Positions 45,262 to 55,526 of a DNA stretch of 64,000 bases are shown one piece after another. The notes beneath the pieces are model-generated. The model searched no databases. It had not been told where the DNA came from and saw only the letters and a program-made list of their open reading frames with translations. Position 1 is the stretch's first letter. Every line of letters starts with the position of its first letter. Origin of the DNA: UBA7957 sp965224675. Its GTDB lineage: Bacteria; Pseudomonadota; Gammaproteobacteria; Granulosicoccales; Granulosicoccaceae. The stretch covers positions 1,054,001-1,118,000 of the forward strand of contig CBDDAA010000004.1 in assembly GCA_965224675.1 (NCBI GenBank), in the 5' to 3' direction. Made by a program: the position numbers and the translations under genes.

Positions 45262-47195
45262 TGATTAAGTCGGTGATTGATCACATCATCTATTACGCCT
45301 GGGTTATAAGACAAACTTCGATCACCAAGGTCGTCAATTTTATTTTCCGCTATTTTCTTTAGTGTGGTACGAAGTATTTTTCCTGACCGTGTTTTGGGTA
45401 ATTTTCTGGCCCATTGCAATTTTGATGGTGTCGCTGTTTCGCCCATTATCTCTCTTACATGCTCGATAAGTTCTTTTTTTAGTGAGTCGTTGGGTTGTGA
45501 TTTATACATAAGGGTAACAAACGCATATATCTCTTGCTCATCTGACCCCGCCGGGTATCCGATAACAGCAGCCTCTGCTACCTCAGGATGAAGCAATAGC
45601 GCGCTTTCAATGTCGCAGGAAGCAATTCGATTACCGGCAGTATTGATGGTATTGTCGGTACGCCCGGTTACCCAATAATAACCGTCTTCATCCCTTCTTG
45701 CACAATCGCCAGTGCAGTAGTATCCAGGGAAATTTAAAAAATAGGTTTTAAGAAAACGCTCGTGATCAGAAAACATCGTACGCATTTGGCCTGGCCATGA
45801 TCGTTTGATCACCAGGCATCCTTCACCTGGACCAATGACCTCATTGCCTTCCTGGTCAATTAGTGCCGGTTCAACGCCAAAAAATGGTAGTGCAACCGAG
45901 CCTGGTTTAAGATCGGTAGACCCTGCTAGCGGCGTAAGCATGATTCCTCCTGTTCCCGATTGCCACCAGGTATCGAGTATCGGGCATTTCTCTTTGCCCA
46001 CGATATGGTAATACCATTCCCAAACATCTGGATTGAGTGTCTCTCCTACAGAACCTAATAATCTGAGGCTATCAAGATTGTGCTGATTAATGCTTTCATT
46101 GCCCAAGGCCATCAGGCTGCGAAGCATGGTGGGTGCAGAATAGAACGTATTCACATTATGTTTGTCAATTATGTCCCAAACTCTATCACCGTTCGGATAA
46201 TTCCAAAATCCTTCATACATGAGTGTTGTGCCACCATTTAACAGCGGGCCGTATAACAGATAGGTATGACCTGTTATCCAGCCAATATTTGCACTGCACC
46301 AATAGATATCGCTTTTTCGATGATCAAATACGTATTTATGGGTAATGGCGGCATATAGCAGGTATCCGCCTGTTGTATGTACTGCACCTTCGGGTTTGCC
46401 TCGGGTGCCTGATGTGTAAATAATAAATAAGGGGTCCTCTGCATCCATCTCGACAGGTGGGCAGTCCGGACTGACACCGTTGCACATTTCGTGATACCAA
46501 ACATCACGTGTTCCAACCCATTCAATATCCGCATTGGAATGTTTTACGACGATCATTTTACGCACGACATCGACAGTTTTGCAGGCCTCATCGGCGATGT
46601 CTTTCAGATTGATAGGCAGTCCGCCGCGTTTGCATTGATCAGCGGTAATGACGATGGAGCATTCGAAATCAATAATTCTTTGGCGAAGGGCTGCCGATGA
46701 AAATCCAGCAAAAACAATCGAATGGACCGCACCAATTCGTGCGCAAGCGAGCATTGCAATAGCGACCTCTGGAATCATCGGTAGATAGATGCATACACGA
46801 TCCCCTTTTCGTACACCCAGGCCCTTTAGTGCGTTAGCAAAACGAGATACTTCCTCATACAGTTCCTTGTAACTGATATTTCTGCTCTGATCCGGCTCAT
46901 CTCCCTCCCAGATAATTGCTGTCTGCTCCGGGATTGATTCCAGATGCCGGTCCAGGCAATTATGGGATGCATTCAGCTTTGCGCCCTCAAACCATTTAGT
47001 TTCTCCTGCTTGAAAATCACCCGTATGGACTTTGTCCCAGGGCGTAAACCAGTCGAGCAATTCTTTAGCCTGCTCTGACCAGAAAGTCTCTGGTTCCTCT
47101 AACGACTGTTTATACATCGCCAGATAGTTTTCATTATCAACCAGCGATACGTCAGCTAATTCTGGTAGTACAGAGTAGGTTTTGACTGTAGACAT
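45258..47195 (-). CDS. acs: Acetyl-CoA synthetase (AMP-forming)
   Basis: 645 residues from ATG 47195 (GGAG eight bases upstream; an open frame continues 11 codons further). ANL-superfamily enzyme activating acetate (or propionate) via acetyl-AMP. Seen: WFEGAKLNASHNCLDRHL, VFAGFSSAALRQRI, the acyl pocket TWWQSGTGGIMLTPL, and the C-terminal PKTRSGKILRTTLKK with the acetylatable Lys. The phosphate-binding A3 loop reads YTSGTRGKPEG (260-270) instead of the usual YTSGSTGKPKG. Full length otherwise. It is convergent with relA. Confidence 0.93.
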   Translation of the reverse strand: MSTVKTYSVLPELADVSLVDNENYLAMYKQSLEEPETFWSEQAKELLDWFTPWDKVHTGDFQAGETKWFEGAKLNASHNCLDRHLESIPEQTAIIWEGDEPDQSRNISYKELYEEVSRFANALKGLGVRKGDRVCIYLPMIPEVAIAMLACARIGAVHSIVFAGFSSAALRQRIIDFECSIVITADQCKRGGLPINLKDIADEACKTVDVVRKMIVVKHSNADIEWVGTRDVWYHEMCNGVSPDCPPVEMDAEDPLFIIYTSGTRGKPEGAVHTTGGYLLYAAITHKYVFDHRKSDIYWCSANIGWITGHTYLLYGPLLNGGTTLMYEGFWNYPNGDRVWDIIDKHNVNTFYSAPTMLRSLMALGNESINQHNLDSLRLLGSVGETLNPDVWEWYYHIVGKEKCPILDTWWQSGTGGIMLTPLAGSTDLKPGSVALPFFGVEPALIDQEGNEVIGPGEGCLVIKRSWPGQMRTMFSDHERFLKTYFLNFPGYYCTGDCARRDEDGYYWVTGRTDNTINTAGNRIASCDIESALLLHPEVAEAAVIGYPAGSDEQEIYAFVTLMYKSQPNDSLKKELIEHVREIMGETATPSKLQWARKLPKTRSGKILRTTLKKIAENKIDDLGDRSLSYNPGVIDDVINHRLNQ

Positions 47196-47422
47196 AGCCA
47201 CTTCTCCTAAGGCGTACTTGAAGTTCATACACTGAGCGTATTATCCCAGTAGAGAACAGATTTGCTTACAACCTTATCTTGTTTGCGCTTGTGTTCCGTG
47301 AGATATGCAGTTTACCGTCTTTGCAGATGGTATCAAGATTTAGATGAAAAGAATTAATTTTTATATACTTTTATAAATATTATATATTTCAATTAATTAT
47401 TATTATTAATTAATGTAAATTA

Positions 47423-48304
47423 TTATTTTATTACTCGCTCGATATTCCAATGATTCATTGCATTAACCCAGAATTCCTGGTTGCTTTCAGGTCGGTTTTG
47501 TGCATCGGGTATTGCTTGATTTAGAAATTTCCAGGCAGCGAATAATTGTTCCAGCGATCGTTCACCTGTTAGCGCTGGCGCAAAAGTCTGTTTGCTTAAT
47601 TTATCACCGTGTTTGTTTCGTGCCAGAGGAAGATGGCAGTATCTGGGAGGGGTAATGCCGAGTTTTTGCTGCAAGTAGTTTTGTCTTGGCGTGTTGTTAA
47701 AAAGATCTTTTCCTCTGACGACTTCGCTGATATTTTGATCGGCATCATCGACGACCACAGCGAGCTGGTAGGCATAGTGCCCATCTCTACGTTTTAAATT
47801 GAAATCACCGACACTCTGTAGAACATTTTGTGCCAGTCGGCCTTGTACTCTATCCATCACCTCAAGGTAAGCGGGCTCTTCGATGATGAGGCGAATGGCA
47901 TGTCCATCGGTTAGTGCAAGATCACGATTTCGGCAAGTGCCCGCGTATACGTAACCTGAATCTGTTTTTCGGGCATTTTTTATAATTTGTCTACGTGTGC
48001 AATTACAGGCGTAGACCGCACCTTTGAGCTTTAGTGAATTGAGGTGGTATTCGTAACGATCAGTGTTTTGACTTTGATAGGTTACGGGTCCGTCCCAAGT
48101 AAATCCAAATGTGTCGAGTGCCCTGAGAATGGCATCGCTGGCACCTGCCCGTTCTCGCAAAGGATCTAAATCTTCGATTCGAACAAACCAAAGCCCCTTG
48201 TTAATGCGGGCTTGTAAGTAACTGCCCATGGCAGCGACTAATGAGCCAAAGTGTAAAGGGCCTGTCGGTGAGGGTGCGAATCGACCAATGTAAGAAAAAA
48301 TCAT
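47423..48304 (-). CDS. gluQ: Glutamyl-Q tRNA(Asp) synthetase
   Basis: GluQRS (YadB) attaches glutamate to queuosine in the tRNA-Asp anticodon. It is a truncated GluRS lacking the anticodon-binding domain; ~293 residues is normal. Class I motif RFAPSPTGPLHFGSL, zinc ligands YACNCTRRQI and YVYAGTCRNR, and KLSKQTFAP as the KMSKS equivalent. Start uncertain: ATG 48304 directly before the conserved N-terminus, or ATG 48319/48316. It follows dksA, the conserved dksA-gluQ order. Confidence 0.93.
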   Translation of the reverse strand: MIFSYIGRFAPSPTGPLHFGSLVAAMGSYLQARINKGLWFVRIEDLDPLRERAGASDAILRALDTFGFTWDGPVTYQSQNTDRYEYHLNSLKLKGAVYACNCTRRQIIKNARKTDSGYVYAGTCRNRDLALTDGHAIRLIIEEPAYLEVMDRVQGRLAQNVLQSVGDFNLKRRDGHYAYQLAVVVDDADQNISEVVRGKDLFNNTPRQNYLQQKLGITPPRYCHLPLARNKHGDKLSKQTFAPALTGERSLEQLFAAWKFLNQAIPDAQNRPESNQEFWVNAMNHWNIERVIK

Positions 48305-48381
48305 GCACCCCGACATCATTTATCTGAAGGCATTTGAATCTGAGCTAAATCAGGTACGCTATATGAAAACTTAAGGTTAGG

Positions 48382-48828
48382 CTAAGCAGTTTGCCGCTCT
48401 CGGATTTCTTCGAGCGTCTTACAGTCGATACACATGGTGGCGGTAGGGCGTGCTTCGAGACGCCTGATGCCAATTTCAATACCGCAGGACTCGCAATAAC
48501 CGTAATCTTCGTCGTCGATCATCTTCAATCCTTCAGATATTTTCTTGATAAGTTTGCGTTCACGGTCCCGGGTTCGCAGCTCAATACTGAACTCCTCCTC
48601 TTGTGTGGCGCGGTCGTTAGGGTCTGGGAAGTTGGTAGCATCATCTTTCATGTGATGAACAGTTCGGTCAACTTCTTCCATTAACTGCTGCTTCCATGCG
48701 ATGAGGATTGATTTGAAATGTGCCAGTTGATTTGCGTCCATATATTCCTCGCCCTTCTTTTCTTCGTAGGGCTTAAAGGAATTGAACTGAGAGGTATCTG
48801 TGCCTTTGGCTTGTTTGGATTTGGTCAT
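48382..48828 (-). CDS. dksA: RNA polymerase-binding transcription factor DksA
   Basis: 148 residues, full length. Seen: coiled-coil region with DPNDRATQEEEF (the tip aspartates that reach the RNAP secondary channel), GEEYMDANQLAHFKSIL, and the C4 zinc finger CESCGIEIG...CIDC. With RelA (upstream at 43-45 kb) it mediates the stringent response. gluQ lies 77 bp downstream in the same direction. Confidence 0.97.
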   Translation of the reverse strand: MTKSKQAKGTDTSQFNSFKPYEEKKGEEYMDANQLAHFKSILIAWKQQLMEEVDRTVHHMKDDATNFPDPNDRATQEEEFSIELRTRDRERKLIKKISEGLKMIDDEDYGYCESCGIEIGIRRLEARPTATMCIDCKTLEEIRERQTA

Positions 48829-49038
48829 TCGAAGGTAACCCTGTTCCGTTATAACAATTAGAGAGCGCGATCTTTTAGCAAATATTCAACCGTTTGGCAA
48901 ATCATTCTGTCATCCATATTGCCAGATTATGATCAATAAATCAGCTGTCAAGCACAAAACAGATTATTGCTTAGTTATACATAAATATAATTAATTTATA
49001 GAAAATAAATAGTTATATGTATTTACTAATGTTAATTA

Positions 49039-50391
49039 TCATTTAAATTTAATTTTTTCCACTCGGCAATACATTTTTCCATCGATAACAGTTGCTGTTA
49101 CCGTGTCGCCAGTTTTTATTTTTTTCAATGTATTCATAATATTATCTTCCTTGTTTGTAATCACAGCATAGCCTCGCTTGAGCGTGGCGAGCGGACTAAC
49201 GCCGTTTAAAGCACGCATGTTTGCATCGAGCCGAGCATTTGCAATATCTAATAGTTTACATTGATTGTTTATTAAATTATCTTGATATTGTTTGATTTTT
49301 TGACTTAGAAATTCTATTTTTGATAAAGGGGAGAGCGTATTTAGGGATTGCAATAGAAGTTGTAACCCCGATTGCGCCGTCTTGGTGGTGTGATTTATAG
49401 CGATTTCAAGTCGTTTTTCCAATTCATCCACGCGCTGTATTTTTTGTGCAAGCTGGCGTTGTGGATGCTGATTGAGCAGGCGGTGGTGCAATTGCTGGGT
49501 GGTATTGTATCGAAATTGCAGCTGTTGTTTGATGCAGTCGCAAAGAGACTGCATCAGTCCATTTAGGTTCTGTAATTGCTCGCGGCTATCGGGGGTTGCA
49601 ATTTCTGCAGCAGCTGAAGGTGTCGGTGCACGAACATCTGCTACCATATCTGCAATGGTAAAATCGATTTCATGGCCTATGCCACTGATGATTGGCAAAG
49701 AACATTGGTGAATCGCGTGAGCGACAATTTCTTCATTAAATGGCCATAAGTCTTCGAGTGATCCTCCCCCCCGAACCAGTAATAGAACGTCACATTCTGA
49801 TCGCTTGTCGGCTGTTCTGATTGTTGCAGCAATTTCATCTGCGGCTTTTATACCCTGTACTGCAGTGGGGTAAACAATGATGGGTGCGAGTGGATAACGC
49901 CGTGATAGTACATGCAGTACATCCTGAATAGCGGCGCCTGTTGCTGAGGTGATTACACCTATCTTGTTCGGATACTGAGGCAAGGTTAGTTTCTGGCTTT
50001 CAGCGAATAGTCCCTGCGCCTTTAACTTCTCTTTTGTTTCCTCGAACCGGCGTTGCAAAAGTCCTTCGCCTACGGGTTCCATTTGCTCAATGATTAATTG
50101 AAAATCACCACGCGCCTCATATAGCCCCAGTGATCCATGGACCACTACCTGTGCGCCGTTTTTTGGTTTGAATTTCAGGTTTCGATTTCGGCCACGAAAC
50201 ATGGCGCAGCGAATCTGAGCGCTGCTGTCTTTTAGTGACAGATACAGATGTCCTGATGCAGGTTGAGACAAGTTGGAAATTTCGCCTTCCAGCCAGACAA
50301 ATCCAAATTGCTGCTCCAGAATTAATCGTACCTCGCGGTTAAGCTGGCTGACAGTGAAAATGGATTGTTGGTCGGTGGGCAGTGACAGCAC
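49039..50391 (-). CDS. xseA: Exodeoxyribonuclease VII large subunit
   Basis: 450 residues. N-terminal OB-fold (FTVSQLNREVRLILEQQFGFVWLEGEISN), catalytic domain with GVITSATGAAIQDVLHVLSRRYP, LLVRGGGSLEDLWPFN and GHEIDFTIADMVADVRAPTPSAAAE, then a long coiled-coil region and a C-terminal segment LKRGYAVI. Degrades single-stranded DNA with XseB. It is divergent from guaB, a common arrangement. Confidence 0.96.
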   Translation of the reverse strand: MLSLPTDQQSIFTVSQLNREVRLILEQQFGFVWLEGEISNLSQPASGHLYLSLKDSSAQIRCAMFRGRNRNLKFKPKNGAQVVVHGSLGLYEARGDFQLIIEQMEPVGEGLLQRRFEETKEKLKAQGLFAESQKLTLPQYPNKIGVITSATGAAIQDVLHVLSRRYPLAPIIVYPTAVQGIKAADEIAATIRTADKRSECDVLLLVRGGGSLEDLWPFNEEIVAHAIHQCSLPIISGIGHEIDFTIADMVADVRAPTPSAAAEIATPDSREQLQNLNGLMQSLCDCIKQQLQFRYNTTQQLHHRLLNQHPQRQLAQKIQRVDELEKRLEIAINHTTKTAQSGLQLLLQSLNTLSPLSKIEFLSQKIKQYQDNLINNQCKLLDIANARLDANMRALNGVSPLATLKRGYAVITNKEDNIMNTLKKIKTGDTVTATVIDGKMYCRVEKIKFK

Positions 50392-50479
50392 AGTTGTGTA
50401 TATCCTATGGGTGTTGGATCATCTTTAAGTTTAGCGTTAACCCGTGCGATTTAAATTTTAATTTATCACAGGTAAGCAG

Positions 50480-50508
50480 TTTACTGAAATGTAGTCAATC
50501 ATTATAAT
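50480..50508 (+). promoter_or_regulatory. Probable sigma-70 promoter of guaBA
   Basis: TTTACT (50480-50485), 17-bp spacer, TATAAT (50503-50508), about 95 bp upstream of the guaB start. It is oriented to drive guaB and guaA. Confidence 0.6.
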
Positions 50509-50604
50509 GGAGGGTTAACTTGAACCTGAATTGAAAAACTATTCGGGGATTTTGGAAGAAACAAATTGTTTCGTTTTCCTTTAAAGCTAACAGCGGTATC
50601 CGCC

Positions 50605-52065
50605 ATGAAAATAATTGAGGAAGCACTAACGTTTGATGATGTATTACTAACGCCCGCTAAGTCTGACATATTACCAAGAGAATGTAGTTTAAAAACCCGC
50701 CTGACTCGACGGCTCACATTGAATATTCCGCTGATTTCGGCAGCGATGGACACAGTGACCGAATCGGCACTGGCGATTGCTATGGCACAGGAAGGTGGCA
50801 TTGGAATTATTCACAAGAACATGTCAGTAGAGGCACAGGCCGATGAGGTGACTAAGGTTAAGAAATATGAGAGTGGGGTGGTGCTGGAACCTATCACTAT
50901 TTCACCTGATACCCGTATTCGGGAAGTGCTGGAATTGACACGAAAACATGGGATTTCAGGTCTGCCCGTTGTCAGTGGCACAAATCTGGTAGGTATAGTC
51001 ACAAAAAGGGATTTGCGTTTTGAAACCCGCATGGAATCCACAGTTTCGTCAATTATGACGCCTAAAGAAAAACTGGTTACTGTGCCCGAAGACGCATCTC
51101 GCGAAATGGCCATCAATCAACTTCATAAAAATCGCATCGAGAAAGTATTAGTCGTGAATGACGACTTTGAGTTACGTGGAATGATCACTGTTAAGGACAT
51201 TCAAAAATCACAAGACTATCCGAACGCAATTAAAGATTCCCTTGAACGCCTGATTATTGGTGCTGCCGTAGGTACAGGTGCGGATACAGATCAACGTGTT
51301 GAAGCCTTGGTGAATGCCGGTGTAGATGTGATTGTGGTTGATACCGCTCATGGGCATTCCAGAGGTGTCTTGGAACGCGTTCGGTGGATCAGGCAAAATT
51401 ATCCCGAACTACAGATCATCGGTGGCAATATTGCAACCGCTGAAGCGGCAATCGATCTCATGGAAGCAGGCGCAGATGGGGTCAAAGTGGGCATAGGACC
51501 CGGGTCCATCTGTACTACTCGAATCGTTGCTGGAGTAGGGGTGCCACAAATTACCGCTATTCGCAATGTTGCAGATGCACTGAAGGGTACAGGTGTGCCT
51601 ATGATCGCTGATGGTGGGATTCGATATTCTGGTGATGTGGCTAAAGCGATCGCAGCCGGGGCAAGCTCTGTAATGGTCGGTGGTTTACTCGCAGGAACCG
51701 AAGAGGCGCCCGGTGAAGTCGAGCTTTATCAAGGTCGTACCTATAAATCATATCGTGGAATGGGGTCAATTGGCGCAATGCAAAAAGGTTCCAGTGATCG
51801 TTACTTTCAAGACGATGAGGACTCAGAAAAAAAACTGATTCCTGAAGGCATAGAAGGGCGCGTGCCGTATAAGGGTGCAATGACGGCAATAGTTCATCAG
51901 CTAATGGGCGGTTTGCGCTCAAGCATGGGATACTGCGGAACACAAGATATTGAAACGATGCAAAACATTTCCAGATTTGTAAGAGTAACTAATGCCGGAA
52001 TGCGCGAAAGTCATGTTCATGATGTGCAAATTACCAAGGAATCACCCAACTACAGAGTCAGTTAA
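50605..52065 (+). CDS. guaB: Inosine-5'-monophosphate dehydrogenase
   Basis: Converts IMP to XMP, the first step to GMP. 486 residues from ATG 50605 (M-K-I-I-E-E-A-L-T-F-D-D-V-L-L, the usual family start; the frame extends upstream from a TTG without support). Two CBS domains lie at ~90-205, then the catalytic loop GPGSICTTR (Cys near 303), DGGIRYSGD, and the flap region YRGMGSIGAM. Its stop overlaps the guaA start by one base. Confidence 0.97.
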   Translation: MKIIEEALTFDDVLLTPAKSDILPRECSLKTRLTRRLTLNIPLISAAMDTVTESALAIAMAQEGGIGIIHKNMSVEAQADEVTKVKKYESGVVLEPITISPDTRIREVLELTRKHGISGLPVVSGTNLVGIVTKRDLRFETRMESTVSSIMTPKEKLVTVPEDASREMAINQLHKNRIEKVLVVNDDFELRGMITVKDIQKSQDYPNAIKDSLERLIIGAAVGTGADTDQRVEALVNAGVDVIVVDTAHGHSRGVLERVRWIRQNYPELQIIGGNIATAEAAIDLMEAGADGVKVGIGPGSICTTRIVAGVGVPQITAIRNVADALKGTGVPMIADGGIRYSGDVAKAIAAGASSVMVGGLLAGTEEAPGEVELYQGRTYKSYRGMGSIGAMQKGSSDRYFQDDEDSEKKLIPEGIEGRVPYKGAMTAIVHQLMGGLRSSMGYCGTQDIETMQNISRFVRVTNAGMRESHVHDVQITKESPNYRVS

Positions 52066-53642
52066 TGATGAGTGATCTACATGATGATCGTATCCTGATC
52101 ATAGATTTTGGTTCCCAGTTTACACAACTAATTGCCCGCCGGGTACGGGAATCCGGGGTCTATTGTGAAATATGGGCCTGTGATATAGCTGCCGGAAAAA
52201 TTAAAAATTTTAGTCCCTCAGGTATTATTTTGTCGGGCGGTCCTGAATCAGTTTTGGCAGATAGTATTCTCACTATTGATAGCATTATATTTGATTTGGG
52301 TGTGCCAGTGCTGGGAATATGTTATGGCATGCAATTTATGGCAGCGCAGCTTGGCGGACAGGTTATGCAATCGGGGCACAGTGAATTCGGTTATGCAGAA
52401 GTTCGTGCTCATGGACACAGCAAGCTATTAAAAAATATTGAGGATCACGTAACCGATGAAGGTTATGGCATGTTGGATGTTTGGATGAGTCATGGTGATC
52501 GAGTTGAAAAGCTGCCCACAGGCTTCAAACTGATTGCCAGCACCAAGGATGCGCCCATCTCGGGCATGGCTGACGAAGATCGTCAATTTTATGGTTTGCA
52601 GTTTCATCCTGAAGTTACTCATACCAAACAAGGGCAGAGAATTTATCAACGTTTTGTGCTTGATATTTGCGGTTGTCAGGGGTTATGGACGCCGGGCAAT
52701 ATTATTACCGATCAAATAGAGCACGTTAAAGAATTGGTAGGTAGTGATAAGGTCATATTAGGCTTATCGGGTGGTGTGGATTCATCCGTTGTAGCGGCAA
52801 TGCTCCATCGAGCAATAGGGGACCAGTTAACCTGCGTTTTCGTAGACAATGGTCTGTTACGACTCAATGAAGGCGATCAGGTAATGGCGACCTTTGCAGA
52901 AAATATGGGTGTTAAAGTCATTCGGGTCGATGCCGAACAGCGATTTCTTAAGTCACTTGAAGGAGAGGTAGATCCGGAGCGTAAAAGAAAAATAATCGGA
53001 AATTTGTTTATTAAGATATTTGAGGAAGAATCCAATAAACTGGATGGTGCCAGATGGTTAGCGCAGGGTACAATTTATCCCGATGTTATTGAGTCAGCCG
53101 CTGCAGGCAGTGGTAAAGCACATGTTATCAAATCTCATCATAATGTGGGTGGATTACCAGAGAACATGACACTTAAGCTGATCGAACCTTTAAGAGAATT
53201 ATTTAAAGATGAGGTACGCAAGATAGGTGTCGAGCTAGGTCTTGCACCGGAGATGGTTTCTCGTCATCCTTTTCCAGGTCCGGGATTGGGTGTTCGTATT
53301 CTTGGTGAGGTTAAAAAGCAATACGCCGATTTATTACGGTTGGCAGATGATGTTTTTATCTCCGCACTCTATGAGCACGACTTATACGACAAAACATCAC
53401 AGGCATTTGCAGTATTTCTACCTGTAAAGTCGGTTGGAGTGACTGGAGATGGGCGTAGATATGACTACGTTATTGCATTACGTGCGGTTGAGACAATTGA
53501 TTTTATGACCGCGAGATGGGCGCATCTTCCTTACGAATTCTTAGATGAGGTGTCCAGAACGATCATTAATCGCATACCGGGAATCTCACGTGTTACCTAT
53601 GATATTTCTGGGAAACCTCCTGCTACTATTGAGTGGGAGTGA
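52065..53642 (+). CDS. guaA: GMP synthase (glutamine-hydrolysing)
   Basis: 525 residues, full length. Glutamine amidotransferase domain with GICYGMQ (Cys86) and QFHPEVTHT (His181, Glu183); ATP-PPase P-loop SGGVDSS (235-241); C-terminal dimerisation domain ending in KPPATIEWE. The last ~370 bp are duplicated in decayed form at 55527-55826. No good terminator follows the intact copy, while one follows the decayed copy. This suggests that the 3' end was replaced by an insertion event. Confidence 0.97.
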   Translation: MMSDLHDDRILIIDFGSQFTQLIARRVRESGVYCEIWACDIAAGKIKNFSPSGIILSGGPESVLADSILTIDSIIFDLGVPVLGICYGMQFMAAQLGGQVMQSGHSEFGYAEVRAHGHSKLLKNIEDHVTDEGYGMLDVWMSHGDRVEKLPTGFKLIASTKDAPISGMADEDRQFYGLQFHPEVTHTKQGQRIYQRFVLDICGCQGLWTPGNIITDQIEHVKELVGSDKVILGLSGGVDSSVVAAMLHRAIGDQLTCVFVDNGLLRLNEGDQVMATFAENMGVKVIRVDAEQRFLKSLEGEVDPERKRKIIGNLFIKIFEEESNKLDGARWLAQGTIYPDVIESAAAGSGKAHVIKSHHNVGGLPENMTLKLIEPLRELFKDEVRKIGVELGLAPEMVSRHPFPGPGLGVRILGEVKKQYADLLRLADDVFISALYEHDLYDKTSQAFAVFLPVKSVGVTGDGRRYDYVIALRAVETIDFMTARWAHLPYEFLDEVSRTIINRIPGISRVTYDISGKPPATIEWE

Positions 53643-53918
53643 TCTGGTAATGGCTGGCAACATCAAGCATAGGGTTGGATGCATGCACCAAGTAAATTTG
53701 CCGGTGGAGGCAACCAAGACATCGCTGACACTACAACATCGTGATATTGAGTGATCTGCGATTGTAGCCTATTGCTTGTAGGCCATTATATATATACAAA
53801 AGGGAATTGGCGAGTAGTGTTCGCTTCTAACCTGGTAACTGGTACAGGCTCCACGATTGTACCAAGTGAAGCGCTTTGTTGATGCGGTATTCACTTATAG
53901 TAAAACAGGAGATGTAAT

Positions 53919-54506
53919 ATGAAAAAGCAATCAATAAAAAGAAGTTATAGAGCCTTAATTGCATTATTGATCTTGATTGGTACCAATGCATGGTCCCAAT
54001 CGTTGACCAATATTTCTGGTGAAGTGTCTGGGTTGGATGATGAAAAGTTGTCTGCAATATGGGTGCGTGTTTATTCGGGGTTAACTTCATTAGTGAATAC
54101 AATTACTGATGAAAATGGTGCTTTCAGTTTGCAGATTGAGCCAAATAACGGCCCGATTACCTTGCGATTTGATAGTTTGAGCCCTGATGTAATGGTCTCT
54201 TATCACCCAGAAATAATGGACAATATCAGTTCAAATAAAGACTCTATCATTATTAAAGTTATGGCACATAAATCAGCACAGGGATTTGGTAAATATGAGT
54301 TGGCTCAAATAATATCCAATTATGATAAAGTGTATGTACTGGACGCTGATTTACTAGGAAAGATAGATCCAACGAATACAATTACACGACCAGCCAATAT
54401 CAATCGATACATATCGATGATTGGCATGTTAAAACATGTTGATGAACGTTCTGAAAACGAACTAGCCAGAGTTACACAACTCTACGACCAATTTCGGCCG
54501 GATTAA
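53919..54506 (+). CDS. Hypothetical exported protein with carboxypeptidase-regulatory-like domain
   Basis: 195 residues. N-terminal signal peptide (KKQSIKRSYRALIALLILIG, then TNAWSQ, cleavage near WSQ-S). Residues ~30-85 (NISGEVSGLDDEKLSAIWVR, YSG, TDENGAFSLQI) fit a CarboxypepD_reg-like/transthyretin-type beta-sandwich. The remainder is not recognised. It lies between the intact and the decayed guaA ends, so it is likely cargo of the inserted segment. RBS is weak (GGAG ~9 bases upstream). Confidence 0.65.
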   Translation: MKKQSIKRSYRALIALLILIGTNAWSQSLTNISGEVSGLDDEKLSAIWVRVYSGLTSLVNTITDENGAFSLQIEPNNGPITLRFDSLSPDVMVSYHPEIMDNISSNKDSIIIKVMAHKSAQGFGKYELAQIISNYDKVYVLDADLLGKIDPTNTITRPANINRYISMIGMLKHVDERSENELARVTQLYDQFRPD

Positions 54507-54706
54507 ACGACACACTAAATTAGTAGAAACGGTGAGTCAAAAGGAAAAGGGGCGGTGGGATTGAAATTTAACCAATGAGAGTTTGGTTTCTAATCTCGAT
54601 ATCAGTCAAGCAAATCAACAAGCACGGGAATTGATAAGCCAAGACGTGCACGGATGTACATGCCAGGGCTTCTATATCCTATGTTTTACTCCTTGGAGGA
54701 AAGAGC

Positions 54707-55384
54707 ATGTACAACAGCAGAACACTTGGTGCAATCTCCATTGCACTTTTAATCAGTACACCCATCGTCGCAACGGCAGGGCAGCCTATAAGTTTCTTTG
54801 TAACCAGTATTGGTATGGGTAACGGCGCAAATCTTGGCGGATTGGAGGGTGCTGACGCCCATTGCGCTAAATTGGCCAAAGTAACCGGCTCAAAAAAGAC
54901 GAATTGGAAGGCCTATCTGAGTGCATCCCCCATTTTTGACAGAAGTGTCAGACCACCAAAAATCACCCCTGGAGTCAATGCTCGTGATCGCATTGGAAAA
55001 GGGCCCTGGCACAATGTTAAAGGCCAATTGATTGCAAATGATGTTGACGATTTACATTCGAATGCAAGGATCAACAAAGAAACAGGTCTCGACGAAAAAG
55101 GGCGCAAGGTCAATGGTCGCGGTGACAAACCCAACAGGCATGACATCCTGACGGGCTCGGATCCACTGGGTCAATACTCAACTGCGGGGGGAGACACGAC
55201 CTGCGCAAACTGGACAAGCGACTTTGAGGGATCGGCAATCGTGGGCCATCATGACCGTACCGGACTCAACAAATCATGGAATATGATTTCATGGAATTCA
55301 TCACACGGGTCCAGGGGCTGCGGGCAGGAAGACCTGCCCAAAAGTGGCGGTGATGGCTTACTCTACTGCTTTGCCGCAGATTGA
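54707..55384 (+). CDS. Exported Cys-rich protein, DUF1554/lectin-like
   Basis: 225 residues with strong RBS (TTGGAGGAAAGAGC before ATG). Signal peptide (LGAISIALLISTPIVATAG). The mature part begins FFVTSIGMGNGANLGGLEGA, then ADAHCAKLAK; later GPWHNVKGQLIA, HDILTGSD, TTCANWTSDFEGSAIVGHHD, ISWNSSHGSRGCGQEDL and GLLYCFA. The four Cys spaced like disulfides and the W/N-rich core recall DUF1554-type C-type-lectin-like secreted proteins (from memory of the pattern). Function unknown; second cargo gene of the guaA insertion. Confidence 0.7.
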   Translation: MYNSRTLGAISIALLISTPIVATAGQPISFFVTSIGMGNGANLGGLEGADAHCAKLAKVTGSKKTNWKAYLSASPIFDRSVRPPKITPGVNARDRIGKGPWHNVKGQLIANDVDDLHSNARINKETGLDEKGRKVNGRGDKPNRHDILTGSDPLGQYSTAGGDTTCANWTSDFEGSAIVGHHDRTGLNKSWNMISWNSSHGSRGCGQEDLPKSGGDGLLYCFAAD

Positions 55385-55526
55385 TCAGTGCATAAGCTAC
55401 TAACCTGCATTTCTCACCAGATTGACGAGCCTTCGCGTGCCCTTTGCTTTCACAAGAAATTGCTACGCGATCATCTCATCCATTGGCGAGAAATGCGGGC
55501 TAATATGTTGCGAATCGTATGTTTAC

